This document shows, one piece after another, positions 8,111 to 16,017 of a stretch of 21,389 bases of DNA. The position numbers and the translations under genes were made by a program. The notes under the pieces are model-generated. The model worked only from the letters and a program-made list of their open reading frames with translations. It searched no databases and was not told the DNA's origin. The stretch covers positions 1 through 21,389 of the forward strand of contig JAYUOV010000006.1 of NCBI GenBank assembly GCA_043760535.1, written 5' to 3'. Origin of the DNA: JAZKFT01 sp043760535. Its GTDB lineage: Bacteria > Bacteroidota > Bacteroidia > Chitinophagales > Chitinophagaceae. Every line of letters begins with the position of its first letter. Within the stretch, counting starts at the first letter, position 1.

Positions 8111-9979
8111 TTATCTACCCATATAAACCATCAAAATTTGCACATCGCTTGGGTTTACGCCACTAATTCTGCTGGCCTGCCCAAGGGTTCGGGGCCTTAT
8201 TTTGAGAAATTTCTGCCGGGCTTCGTTGCTAAGTGCGTTTATTTTTTCATAATTAAAAGTCTCCGGAATAATCAGTTCTTCCAGTTCACTCATTTTTTGA
8301 ACGAGTTCCTGCTCCTTAACAATGTAGGTTTCATACTTCACCTGTATTTCGGCCTGTTCCAAAGTTTCAGCAGTATGGTTTCCTATCAGGTCTTTTAGCC
8401 TTGGCACATATTCAAGCAGGCTTTTTAAATCTACCTGTGGACGGAGCAATACTTTCAAAGCCTTTTGTTTTTCCGAAATGGGAGCACTATGAATGCTTTC
8501 CAAAAACGGATTGATTTCCTCTATTTCAAAACTAAAATCGGCCAATGTTCGCTTCAATAGTTCCACATTGTCTTTCTTAATTTTTACTTTTTCCATCCTT
8601 TCCTGGCTTGCTAGCCCGATTCGGTAACTCATTTCTGTAAGCCTCAAATCGGCATTATCCTGCCGTAATAAAGTTCGGAATTCGGCACGGCTTGTAAACA
8701 TGCGGTAAGGTTCGTCGGTGCCTTTGTTAATCAAATCATCTATTAAAACGCCAATGTAGGCATCGCTTCTTTTTAGCACAAACGGGTCTTGTTCGTAGGC
8801 TTTTTGGTGGGCATTAATACCGGCCATCAAACCCTGGCAAGCAGCTTCTTCGTAACCTGTGGTACCGTTTATTTGCCCTGCAAAAAATAGGTTGCTGATA
8901 AGCTTGGTTTCTAAAGTGTATTGCAATTGTGTAGGCGGAAAAAAGTCGTACTCTATAGCATAGCCGGGGCGGAACATTTTAGCCTTTTCAAAGCCAGGCA
9001 CTTTGGTTAAAGCAGCATGTTGTACATCTTCGGGCAGGCTGCTGCTAAACCCGTTCACATATATCTCCACCGTGTTCCAGCCTTCGGGCTCTACAAAAAG
9101 CTGATGCCTGTCCCGTTCGGCAAATCGGTTTATTTTGTCTTCTATACTTGGGCAATATCTAGGGCCAGTGCCTTGTATCCTTCCCTGATACATAGGGCTT
9201 TTATCGAAGCCTGTTTTTAATATTTCGTGTACTTCGGGGCTTGTATAGGTTATCCAGCAGCAGCGTTGTTGTGCCGGCTTTATTTTTTCTATATCCAAGT
9301 AAGAAAAACCAACGATTTCTTCGTCGCCTTCCTGCCGTTCCATTTTGGTATAGTCCAGGCTTCGGCCATCTATACGTGGCGGAGTTCCTGTTTTAAGGCG
9401 GTCGCTTTCAAAACCCAGTTCCACCAATTGCTCGGTAATACCAAAAGCGGCCCTCTCTCCCATTCTACCGCCACCCAATTGTTTTTCGCCAATATGGATA
9501 ATACCATTTAAAAATGTGCCACTTGTTACTACTACTGATTTGGCATTTATATCGTGCCCAAGCCCCGTTTTTACACCATAGCATCGGCCCTCTTTTACCA
9601 GTAAGGCCTGCACCATATCCTGGTAAAAATCTACGTTGGGGGTTTGTTCCAGCATTTCTCTCCAGGTGGTGGCAAACAACATCCGGTCGCTTTGCACCCT
9701 TGGGCTCCACATGGCAGGGCCTTTACTGCGGTTCAGCATCCTAAACTGTATCATGCTTTTATCGGTAACAATACCGGAGTAACCGCCAAGGGCATCTATT
9801 TCTCTCACAATCTGCCCTTTGGCAATGCCGCCCATGGCGGGGTTGCAACTCATTTGGGCAATGGTTTGCATATTCATGGTTATCAGCAAAACCTTGCTGC
9901 CAAGGTTGGCGGCACTTGCTGCGGCTTCGCAACCTGCGTGGCCAGCACCCACCACTATCACATCATAATCTGGAAACAT
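8111..9979 (-). CDS. mnmG: tRNA uridine-5-carboxymethylaminomethyl(34) synthesis enzyme MnmG (GidA)
   Basis: MnmG, with MnmE, uses FAD and methylene-tetrahydrofolate to modify the wobble uridine of several tRNAs in the cytosol. The 622-aa length is normal. The N-terminal FAD-binding motif VVGAGHAGCEAA is at residues 9-20, followed by SCNPAMGGIAKGQIVREID, the GTPPRIDGRSLDY block near residue 200, and GQINGTTGYEEAACQGLMAG near 370-390. The C-terminal helical domain ends ARISGVNPSDVQILMVY-like, typical of the family. In many bacteria this gene lies near oriC, which fits the parS-like sites 0.7-1.4 kb upstream. The gap of 734 bp before the CAP gene means it probably has its own promoter. Confidence 0.97.
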   Translation of the reverse strand: MFPDYDVIVVGAGHAGCEAAASAANLGSKVLLITMNMQTIAQMSCNPAMGGIAKGQIVREIDALGGYSGIVTDKSMIQFRMLNRSKGPAMWSPRVQSDRMLFATTWREMLEQTPNVDFYQDMVQALLVKEGRCYGVKTGLGHDINAKSVVVTSGTFLNGIIHIGEKQLGGGRMGERAAFGITEQLVELGFESDRLKTGTPPRIDGRSLDYTKMERQEGDEEIVGFSYLDIEKIKPAQQRCCWITYTSPEVHEILKTGFDKSPMYQGRIQGTGPRYCPSIEDKINRFAERDRHQLFVEPEGWNTVEIYVNGFSSSLPEDVQHAALTKVPGFEKAKMFRPGYAIEYDFFPPTQLQYTLETKLISNLFFAGQINGTTGYEEAACQGLMAGINAHQKAYEQDPFVLKRSDAYIGVLIDDLINKGTDEPYRMFTSRAEFRTLLRQDNADLRLTEMSYRIGLASQERMEKVKIKKDNVELLKRTLADFSFEIEEINPFLESIHSAPISEKQKALKVLLRPQVDLKSLLEYVPRLKDLIGNHTAETLEQAEIQVKYETYIVKEQELVQKMSELEELIIPETFNYEKINALSNEARQKFLKIRPRTLGQASRISGVNPSDVQILMVYMGR

Positions 9980-10206
9980 AGCTGTGAAGGTAAATTAATA
10001 ATGTAGTTTATAAGAATAGGTCTAATACCAATTTACGGGTAAGGATAGGAACACGGATAGCATTGATTGAAGGGATTTACTAAAGCCATTTAGGTTCTGA
10101 TGGATTGGAAATACAGTGTCTTTTAGTTAAGGAAGCTTAGAGATTGTCAGGCTGAGGCACAAAAAAGCGATTTTAAGTTCTTTGAAATGACAAAATGAAC
10201 CTGAAT

Positions 10207-10414
10207 AAGCCCCAAATGGGCGGAACATAATAGCCCGGGGTATTGCCCCGGGTTTTAAAGTTTTATAGCCAATAAGCCCTGAAAGGGCGAAACAATTACA
10301 TAATGCTATTTAGTTTGCCAACTATTTTGTTCCGCCTTTTCAGGGCTTGATTGCCGCTATTTTTCATAACCCAGGGCGTTGCCCTGGGTTATTTCTTTCG
10401 CCCCTTTGGGGCTT
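10207..10414. repeat. pair of inverted REP/BIME-like palindromic elements
   Basis: Copy A (10207-10293) and the reverse complement of copy B (10329-10414) share one architecture: AAGCCCC...GGGGCG or TGGGCG, a perfect GC-rich hairpin in the middle (CCCGGGG-TATTG-CCCCGGG in A, AACCCAGGGC-GTT-GCCCTGGGTT in B), and AAGCCCTGAAA(A)GGCG at the end. A 35-bp AT-rich spacer separates them. Central hairpins differ in sequence but keep pairing, a sign of selection for structure or of REP-family diversity. Similar GC-rich palindromes are scattered in many Bacteroidota genomes, to my recollection. Confidence 0.75.
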
Positions 10415-10483
10415 TTTGAAAAATAAATTTTATAAATTTTTTTCTTAAATACTTGATAAGCGAATTTTAATATAATCGTCATT

Positions 10484-10500
10484 AGTCCCGCAACTTGCGG
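10484..10500. repeat. TCCCGCAACTTGCGGGA palindrome
   Basis: A 7-bp perfect stem (TCCCGCA/TGCGGGA) with a 3-nt loop. It resembles a widespread Bacteroidota intergenic palindrome. There is no T-run, so it is not an intrinsic terminator. Confidence 0.5.
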
Positions 10501-10687
10501 GATCGAAGCCGCTCCAACCAATCTGCAATGAAGATCTGCTAGATTCCCTTCGACAAGTTGTAAATCCCGTTTATTACGGGTCTCAGGGTAACAACCTTAA
10601 CTAAACGACATTGGATTGACAATAATAGAAAAATCCGTGATATCCGTGTTCCAAAATGCTTGTGACAGTGTCGGATCTTTAAAATCA

Positions 10688-10703
10688 TGTTCCACGTGGA
10701 ACG
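10688..10703. promoter_or_regulatory. parS-like centromere site 1
   Basis: TGTTCCACGTGGAACG contains a perfect 14-bp palindrome around CACGTG. It differs from the general parS consensus TGTTTCACGTGAAACA at three positions, and matches the TGTTCCACGTGGAAC variant known from other phyla. It lies 11 bp downstream of the CAP gene's stop codon. ParB would bind and spread from it for origin segregation. Confidence 0.75.
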
Positions 10704-10713
10704 AACTAAGATT

Positions 10714-11412
10714 TTATTCGCAGGAAAAGTCTATTACAACAATTGAATTGCCCTTAGGATTAACAGACACGCCATAACCTCCCCTATGGTACCGAGGATT
10801 GAGCAATGATTTCCTATGGCCAAGGTCTGGTACATTAAAATCGAACAATAAAGACAATAAAGCCTCAAGAGCATGAAACTTAGGTGTGGCATGTATGCTT
10901 TCGGAACCACACCCTTTTACTAAACTTTGTGCCCTATCCTTAAATGTGCGGCCGTCGGTAGAGTTGTGAGATACTGTATTGTGGCTGCTTAAATCTGTAG
11001 CATGAGATCTTGCAACAACTGAAAAAGAAGCATCAGGGAAAATAATAGGTGATGGAGGTAATCCTTCAAATGTCTTCTGCAAGCTTTTGGTATAAGATGA
11101 TTTCACTTCCGGATGGCTTTGCAAAAACACATTGATGGCCTTTAGAAGAAAAACCTCCGGATTTTGCCTTGCATAATTAAGATAATAGGCAATTTCCTTC
11201 TCCTGATTAGAGAGTGCTTTATAGCCTTCGCTTTCGCTTAATATCTTTTTTAACTTTGCATCCTCAGGTAACGAATAATTAACTGCGATGTCTTTCATCG
11301 AAATATAACCCTGTGCGTTGGATGATATACTAAACAGGCCGATGCTCAACAAGAGTATGATATGTTTCACGTGGAACTTTAAAGTTATCTCTTTTGATGT
11401 TCTTCTTTCCAT
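10714..11412 (-). CDS. secreted CAP-domain (SCP/PR1-like) protein
   Basis: The 232-aa product has a signal peptide with hydrophobic core HIILLLSIGLFSIS (residues 17-30) and a likely cut after SSNA, leaving Q34. The mature part has the CAP fold blocks: YYLNYARQNPEVF, HATDLSSHNTVSHNSTDG with the two histidines of the cavity, a cysteine near GCGSES, and LGHRKSLLNPRYHRGGYGV. CAP proteins in bacteria are extracellular with unknown or lytic/protease-like roles. The ATG at 11412 overlaps ybeY by 28 bp. A GTG at 11370 would give a shorter, more standard signal peptide and is a reasonable alternative start. The gene separates ybeY from mnmG and is flanked by two parS-like sites, the second lying within its 5' end. 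Confidence 0.85.
   Translation of the reverse strand: MERRTSKEITLKFHVKHIILLLSIGLFSISSNAQGYISMKDIAVNYSLPEDAKLKKILSESEGYKALSNQEKEIAYYLNYARQNPEVFLLKAINVFLQSHPEVKSSYTKSLQKTFEGLPPSPIIFPDASFSVVARSHATDLSSHNTVSHNSTDGRTFKDRAQSLVKGCGSESIHATPKFHALEALLSLLFDFNVPDLGHRKSLLNPRYHRGGYGVSVNPKGNSIVVIDFSCE
11363..11378. promoter_or_regulatory. parS-like centromere site 2
   Basis: TGTTTCACGTGGAACT matches the parS consensus TGTTTCACGTGAAACA in 14 of 16 positions. It sits in the first codons of the CAP gene (and right at its possible GTG start), 675 bp from site 1. Having two such sites in 0.7 kb makes chance very unlikely. Confidence 0.75.
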
Positions 11413-11831
11413 AATTCAAATAAACGCAAATAGTGATCCTCTTTGTATCTCATGGATTCAATTTCACTTTTCTTTTTGTCTTTGTAGCCGCATAGGTGCA
11501 AGGCACCGTGAAAGATAACCCTTTGTATTTCCTGCTGAAAGCCGGTACCAATTGTCATTGCATTATCTCGTACCCTATCAATAGATATATATATTTCACC
11601 TAGAGTGCTTTTGGATTCTGACAGGTCGAATGTGATGATGTCGGTATAATCATCGTGTTGCAAGAACTGTTTATTGATCTGCAACAGGTAATTATCGCTG
11701 CAAAAAACATATTGCAAAGAGTAAAGCGGCTTTTTTTCAAGCCTAAAAATTTCGGCTACAAACGACCGTAATAAAGCTTTGTGTTTAAATAGGGCTTTGA
11801 TATCTGCATTGGCAAATGATACTAAATACAT
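11385..11831 (-). CDS. ybeY: rRNA maturation endoribonuclease YbeY
   Basis: YbeY is a zinc-dependent endoribonuclease for 16S rRNA 3'-end maturation and ribosome quality control. I place the start at ATG 11831 (148 aa, the normal length); the frame stays open to 11948, but that extension crosses the feoA start and does not look conserved. The DIITFDLSE block and the metal motif HGALHLCGYKD are present: H108 and H112 match the first two zinc ligands. The usual third histidine of HGxLHLxGYDH is replaced by aspartate at position 118, a change I associate with Bacteroidota homologues. It is divergent from feoA, with a 62-bp shared promoter region. The gene end overlaps the CAP gene start by 28 bp. 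Confidence 0.92.
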   Translation of the reverse strand: MYLVSFANADIKALFKHKALLRSFVAEIFRLEKKPLYSLQYVFCSDNYLLQINKQFLQHDDYTDIITFDLSESKSTLGEIYISIDRVRDNAMTIGTGFQQEIQRVIFHGALHLCGYKDKKKSEIESMRYKEDHYLRLFELWKEEHQKR

Positions 11832-11893
11832 TTTCTTAAATAGGAATAAACTTGGTGAGAGATGAAATAGATTTGCATCCACAAAAATGCACA

Positions 11894-12124
11894 ATGTTGA
11901 AGAAACTTTCAGAATTACAAACAGGCGAATCCGGAATAATTGACTCATTTACCAATAATGACATATTTCTTAAGCTTATGGAAATGGGCTGCGTACCAGG
12001 CGAAAAGGTAACCGTAGATATGATTGCTCCGCTTGGAGACCCAATTTCGGTACAAGTTTCTGGCTACAGGCTTAGCCTAAGGCTAAATGAGGCGGAGCAT
12101 ATCTTCATTCTTCAAAATAATTAA
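11894..12124 (+). CDS. feoA: FeoA-domain protein (ferrous iron transport A)
   Basis: A 76-aa SH3-like FeoA protein starting MLKKLSELQTGESGII. The conserved features are KLMEMGCVPGEKV, the IAPLGDPISVQVSGYRLSLRLNEA block and the EAEHI end. FeoA is a small cytosolic partner of the FeoB Fe2+ transporter. The ATG at 11852 is in frame, but the extra 14 residues are not FeoA-like and overlap the ybeY promoter region. No feoB follows; nadD begins 21 bp after the stop, so these two probably form one transcript. An orphan FeoA may serve a distant FeoB or have another role. Confidence 0.88.
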   Translation: MLKKLSELQTGESGIIDSFTNNDIFLKLMEMGCVPGEKVTVDMIAPLGDPISVQVSGYRLSLRLNEAEHIFILQNN

Positions 12125-12145
12125 TCCTCCCCTACTTTTATTGCT

Positions 12146-12721
12146 ATGGAAATAGGTCTTTACTTTGGTTCGTTTAACCCAGTGCATGTTGGCCATTTAA
12201 TCGTAGCCAGCTATGCCAAACAAACCACTGTTCTTAATCAGGTTTGGTTGGTGGTGTCGCCACATAACCCATTGAAAGCTTCTGCATCTTTATTAAACGA
12301 ATACCACAGGCTACACCTTGTAAAACTTGCCATAGAGGACGACACCAATCTGAAGGTAACGGATGTAGAATTTCATTTACCCAAGCCTTCTTATACAGTT
12401 CATACATTGGCTTATCTAAAAGAAAAATATCCGCAACACCAGTTCAGCATCATTATGGGCAGCGACAGTTTTAGCAATTTACCCAAATGGAAAAACTACG
12501 AGCATATAATCCGTAATCATAAAATATACATTTTTAAAAGACCGGGGTTTGAGGTTAATAACCATTTAAACGGAAACATTGAATTTATTGAAGCTCCCCT
12601 ATTGCAAATTTCTTCTACCGATATTAGGGCTATGATTAAGAAAGGCATGGGAGTAAGGTACCTTGTACCGGAAAAAGCGGTAAAGGAAATAGATGATAAT
12701 AGGTATTACAGAGACGCATGA
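12146..12721 (+). CDS. nadD: nicotinate-nucleotide adenylyltransferase
   Basis: NadD adenylates nicotinate mononucleotide to deamido-NAD in NAD biosynthesis. The 191-aa product has the nucleotidyltransferase motif GSFNPVHVGH (residues 8-17, with H14 and H17), then VSPHNPLK (substrate site), MGSDSFSNLPKW, and the ISSTDIR signature near residue 156-162. Length is normal. It follows feoA closely. Its pathway partner nadA lies 6 kb downstream on the same strand, but not in the same operon; nadB and nadC are not in the window. It is convergent with chrA, 25 bp apart, with no visible terminator. Confidence 0.96.
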   Translation: MEIGLYFGSFNPVHVGHLIVASYAKQTTVLNQVWLVVSPHNPLKASASLLNEYHRLHLVKLAIEDDTNLKVTDVEFHLPKPSYTVHTLAYLKEKYPQHQFSIIMGSDSFSNLPKWKNYEHIIRNHKIYIFKRPGFEVNNHLNGNIEFIEAPLLQISSTDIRAMIKKGMGVRYLVPEKAVKEIDDNRYYRDA

Positions 12722-12746
12722 ATCTGACTGCCTAAAGTAGTATTTC

Positions 12747-14015
12747 CTAAAATATCCAACCCAGTAAAAGACATATCACTACTATAACCGGTGAGGGAAG
12801 TTTGGTAAAAAACAGTACCAGAAACGTGCCTAGCAATACAGCCAGGTTAATAAAACTAAACGTATTCAAGTCTGTAATGGAAACATCCTTTAAAAGGTAA
12901 AATGTAGATGCCACCATAATGCCAACTACTACGGCATTAATCCCTTCTAGCGACCGATAGATAACCGCATATTTTTTAAGGTTATGCCAAATGGGGTAGA
13001 AAAATAAAACCAGTAATGCACTTGGCAAAAAGATACAGATAAGACCCACAATACAGCCCAATGTCTGCCAGACCGATCCCCACTGCCGCATGGCCATTCC
13101 TCCATGAAAAGCAGCAACGGAAAACACGGGTCCTGGTATTGCTTTTACTATTCCGCTGCCGGTTAAAAACTCATCACCAGTCATATACTGTCGGTCTTTA
13201 GGAGCACGGGCCACAAACTGTTCGTACATAAAAGGAGTAAGAACATCGCCACCGCCAAATACCAAACTACCAAAGCGATAGAAGTTTTCGCCGATATTCA
13301 TGAGCCGATATTCGGCTATTGGTAGTTCTGGTGGTACCGTTTGTTTCCGTTTTGCATAAGCACTAAAATATCCTAGAATGAGAAAGATGACTGCAAAAAG
13401 CCAGATATTGACCCACTTAATTTTCTTTGGTGTAAACTCCTCCTGAATGATACGCTTCTTGCTAAAGTTGGTTACTACACCACCCAAAACAATTAAAACA
13501 GGAAAAACCCACGATGTTTTAAACAACAAAAAAGTGACAAAAATGGATAAAAGTGCTATAACAAACGTAATCGTGTTTTTAACCGAAACTTTAGCGGCAT
13601 TTACGGCTGCATAACCTAGAAAACCAACAGCCATAGGCTGTATAAATTTGAATATATCGGTATTAAGTGATTGTTTATCAATGTAATGCAATAAAAAAGA
13701 CAATAAACTCATTAAAATACCTGCCGGTATTATCCATATAATAAGGGTAAGCACGGCCAGTGGTATTCCACCCCTTTTGTATCCGATTAGTGTAAGTGTT
13801 TGCGTGGAACTTGCACCCGGAAGTAACTGACAAAACGAAGTATATTCCATTAATTCCTGCTCCGTTATATCTTTTCTATTTTTTACAAAACGCTTCATCA
13901 TCATACCATAATGGCCTTGTGGTCCACCAAAAGCAGTAAGGCTATGCCACAGCACCATTCTCAAAAAAGGAACGTGCCGAAACATTTTAACAGATGTATG
14001 AATTACCAAAGACAT
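12747..14015 (-). CDS. chrA: chromate transporter ChrA
   Basis: A 422-aa two-domain (long-chain) CHR protein. The N-terminal half has SLTAFGGPQGHYGMMMKRFV and the YTSFCQLLPGASSTQTLTLIGY block. The C-terminal half repeats the pattern with FGSLVFGGGDVLTPFMYEQFV and FLTGSGIVKAIPGPVFSVAAFHGG. About ten hydrophobic helices are visible. ChrA uses proton motive force to expel chromate; sulfate-related substrates are possible in uncharacterised members. The ATG at 14015 puts the FGG motif near residue 29; a second in-frame ATG 10 codons later (11th residue) is possible. It is divergent from corA with an 85-bp gap. Confidence 0.93.
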   Translation of the reverse strand: MSLVIHTSVKMFRHVPFLRMVLWHSLTAFGGPQGHYGMMMKRFVKNRKDITEQELMEYTSFCQLLPGASSTQTLTLIGYKRGGIPLAVLTLIIWIIPAGILMSLLSFLLHYIDKQSLNTDIFKFIQPMAVGFLGYAAVNAAKVSVKNTITFVIALLSIFVTFLLFKTSWVFPVLIVLGGVVTNFSKKRIIQEEFTPKKIKWVNIWLFAVIFLILGYFSAYAKRKQTVPPELPIAEYRLMNIGENFYRFGSLVFGGGDVLTPFMYEQFVARAPKDRQYMTGDEFLTGSGIVKAIPGPVFSVAAFHGGMAMRQWGSVWQTLGCIVGLICIFLPSALLVLFFYPIWHNLKKYAVIYRSLEGINAVVVGIMVASTFYLLKDVSITDLNTFSFINLAVLLGTFLVLFFTKLPSPVIVVICLLLGWIF

Positions 14016-14100
14016 GTGTAGAGTTTCGAATTAAATGCAACTGAAAATAAATGCAGCAATGAAATACAAATGAAGCAATTAATTTAGTCTTTTCTTAGCA

Positions 14101-15267
14101 ATGATAAAAACGCTTTCCGATAAAACCAAGTCACCCAAGAGCAATAAGCTTATGAAAGGTATTAACTATAGAACACTTCTTTCGCCATTTATAACACAAA
14201 GAACCAGAGCGGTTACCCAACAATATAACCCCACCAAACAACCCGAAAGACCAGTACCCGAATCTATAGTAATTTTTGTGTACGACTATAATCACGTACA
14301 AATAAAGCAAGAAAAGCTACCTGCTATTAATAATTGTTTTGTTTTTGTGGATTCGCCTCTTGTAACCTGGATTAATGTGGACGGTATTAGAAAAGAAGAT
14401 ATTGAGGAATTATGCAACCGTTATAAAATACACATGCTGGTACAGGAAGATATTCTCAGCGTGGGACAGCGGCCAAAGATGGATGAAATTGACGGCATCA
14501 TGTTTTGCCTGATGAACATGCTCTATTTTAATGAAGCTTCCGGCGGAGTGGAACAGGAACAGATAAGCATTGTAATTGGTAAAAACTTTGTAATCTCAAT
14601 ACAGGAAGATGCAAGGAGAGATGTATTTAATCCGCTTCGAGAAAAACTTCAATTTGCCAATAGTAAAATAAGACAAAGTAAAGCCGACTATCTTTTTTAC
14701 ACAATGATAGACCTGATAGTAGATAACTTTTTTGTGGTGATGGAAAAACTAGGCGAAAGAATAGAAGTGATAGAAGAAGAAATTATCCGCAAGGCAAATA
14801 AGGAAACGCTTAACAAGATAAACCAGTTAAGAAAAGAAATGATTGTGTTAAAACGAAACCTGAACCCAGTACGAGATTTAGTAAGTGGCATATTACGAAG
14901 CGATAGCGAATTGCTGGAAGAAAGAACGGAAAAATACTTTAAAGACATTTACGACCATATAGTACAAGCAAGCGACTTAGCCGAAAACTACCGAGATATG
15001 GTAATGAGTTTACAAGATTTATATCTTAATAATGTAAATCTCAAGATGAATGAGATAATGAAATTCCTGGCTATAGTTACTACACTAATGGCGCCGGCAA
15101 CTGTAATTGGTGGTATTTTCGGCATGAACTTCGACGCCATACCTTATGCACACCACAGGTTGGGTTTTTGGATGGCAGTGGGTATAATGATAACCCTGCC
15201 AGTACTTATGGTGTTCTTTTTTTGGAAGAGAGGTTGGTTTGGAAAAGATGTACCATCAGAAGAGTAA
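14101..15267 (+). CDS. corA: CorA-family magnesium/cobalt channel
   Basis: The 388-aa product has a cytosolic N-terminal domain, a long coiled-coil-like stalk (about residues 215-310) and two C-terminal membrane segments. The GMN selectivity signature is at residues 341-343 in FGMNFDAIPY, after the first membrane helix MAPATVIGGIF. The basic tail WKRGWFGK follows the second helix. It forms pentameric Mg2+/Co2+ channels in the inner membrane. The first 17 residues are basic and low in conservation; an ATG at 14152 is an alternative start. It ends 13 bp from the convergent DUF2480 gene. Confidence 0.95.
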   Translation: MIKTLSDKTKSPKSNKLMKGINYRTLLSPFITQRTRAVTQQYNPTKQPERPVPESIVIFVYDYNHVQIKQEKLPAINNCFVFVDSPLVTWINVDGIRKEDIEELCNRYKIHMLVQEDILSVGQRPKMDEIDGIMFCLMNMLYFNEASGGVEQEQISIVIGKNFVISIQEDARRDVFNPLREKLQFANSKIRQSKADYLFYTMIDLIVDNFFVVMEKLGERIEVIEEEIIRKANKETLNKINQLRKEMIVLKRNLNPVRDLVSGILRSDSELLEERTEKYFKDIYDHIVQASDLAENYRDMVMSLQDLYLNNVNLKMNEIMKFLAIVTTLMAPATVIGGIFGMNFDAIPYAHHRLGFWMAVGIMITLPVLMVFFFWKRGWFGKDVPSEE

Positions 15268-15280
15268 GGATAAAGTATTG

Positions 15281-15787
15281 CTATTTTCTTTTATAAATTG
15301 GCACTGTACTGCAAGGCTCACCATACATAATACTTTTGGCAACAGGCCTTAATAATTTTGTAATTTCTAGGTAAGCAGCTTCGCTTATGGGTAAATCGCC
15401 ACAGCCTTTTATTACCACTCTTTTATCTTCAAAATCTTTCGCTTCTATATTTCGGATATTAGCTATCAGCAATTCTTGCTGCATTTTTTTTTCGTTGCCA
15501 AATACAATTTGGCTGGCAACGGACTCTAAAAAAACCGCCAACAGCATATACGCCCACATAGGTATGATGGCATCCACACTGCAGGTAATGGCTACAAATT
15601 TTCCTTCGTACTGTTGCCAGTCGTGGATTTTAAGGGCTTCTCTAAAATCTTTTTCTTTAAGTATTAAACCCATAAAAAGAAATGGCTGTAAATCAAAAAC
15701 CATAATAACATGCTTTGGAAAATATGCTTCCAAATCAATTGTAGTTAATGCACTTTCGGTAACCTTATTTATTAAAACCTGGCTCAT
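15281..15787 (-). CDS. DUF2480 family protein
   Basis: The 168-aa product carries the conserved DUF2480 text: FDLQPFLFMGLILKEKDFRE, HDWQQYEGKFVAITCSVDAI, IPMWAYMLL and a C-terminal KGCGDLPIS then GEPCSTVPI. The three cysteines in ITCS, KGCGD and EPCS are notable as potential metal or redox residues, but no function is known. The family is nearly restricted to Bacteroidota, which supports the taxonomic placement. The start at 15787 fits the short leader; a TAGTTTTG box lies 20 bp upstream. Confidence 0.9.
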   Translation of the reverse strand: MSQVLINKVTESALTTIDLEAYFPKHVIMVFDLQPFLFMGLILKEKDFREALKIHDWQQYEGKFVAITCSVDAIIPMWAYMLLAVFLESVASQIVFGNEKKMQQELLIANIRNIEAKDFEDKRVVIKGCGDLPISEAAYLEITKLLRPVAKSIMYGEPCSTVPIYKRK

Positions 15788-15806
15788 TTTTGGTAAAATT
15801 TAATAA

Positions 15807-15814
15807 CAAAACTA
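15807..15814 (-). promoter_or_regulatory. possible Bacteroidota -7 element for the DUF2480 gene
   Basis: On the minus strand TAGTTTTG matches TAnnTTTG 19 bp before the ATG. A -33 TTG at the expected distance is not evident. Confidence 0.3.
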
Positions 15815-15947
15815 ACACAAGCAATTTTTTTTCGGAGAATAAAGTAGCAAAGAGAAAAAAATAATTATATCAATATTTTTCTAAGCAAAAAGTAAAGTAA
15901 CAAAAAAAATTTGTGTGTCTTTGTAGCATTGTTCTTAGTGGTAAACT

Positions 15948-15978
15948 AAAAAAAGTCCCGCCAATTATATTGGCGAGA
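15948..15978 (-). terminator. intrinsic terminator of the ppiD-like gene
   Basis: Read on the minus strand, TCTCGCCAA-TATAA-TTGGCGGGA forms a 9-bp stem with one mismatch and a 5-nt loop, followed directly by CTTTTTTTAG. It lies 40 bp after the foldase stop codon. This is the only clear intrinsic terminator I see in the window. Confidence 0.8.
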
Positions 15979-16017
15979 CATCTCCGTTAGTTTTGGTTGC
16001 GGCCTAAAAAAGTACGC

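Larger units (their letters stand above)
9980..10713. repeat. repeat-filled intergenic region upstream of mnmG
   Basis: I see no gene in this 734-bp stretch. It holds an outer 12-bp inverted repeat (ggaacacggata at 10048-10059, tatccgtgttcc at 10641-10652), a BIME-like pair of REP elements (10207-10414), a short palindrome (10484-10500), a TTCGACAAG...CTCAGGGT interspersed repeat (10549-10589) and a parS-like site at 10688. The mnmG promoter should lie in the first 40 bp, but I see no full consensus. Confidence 0.7.

Noticed and set aside
9227..10006. Several plus-strand frames antisense to mnmG
   Set aside because: The mnmG frame is complete and conserved throughout; these are shadows.
9980..10713. 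Insertion sequence in the mnmG-CAP gap
   Set aside because: Inverted repeats are present, but no transposase frame or remnant is visible and no target-site duplication is evident.
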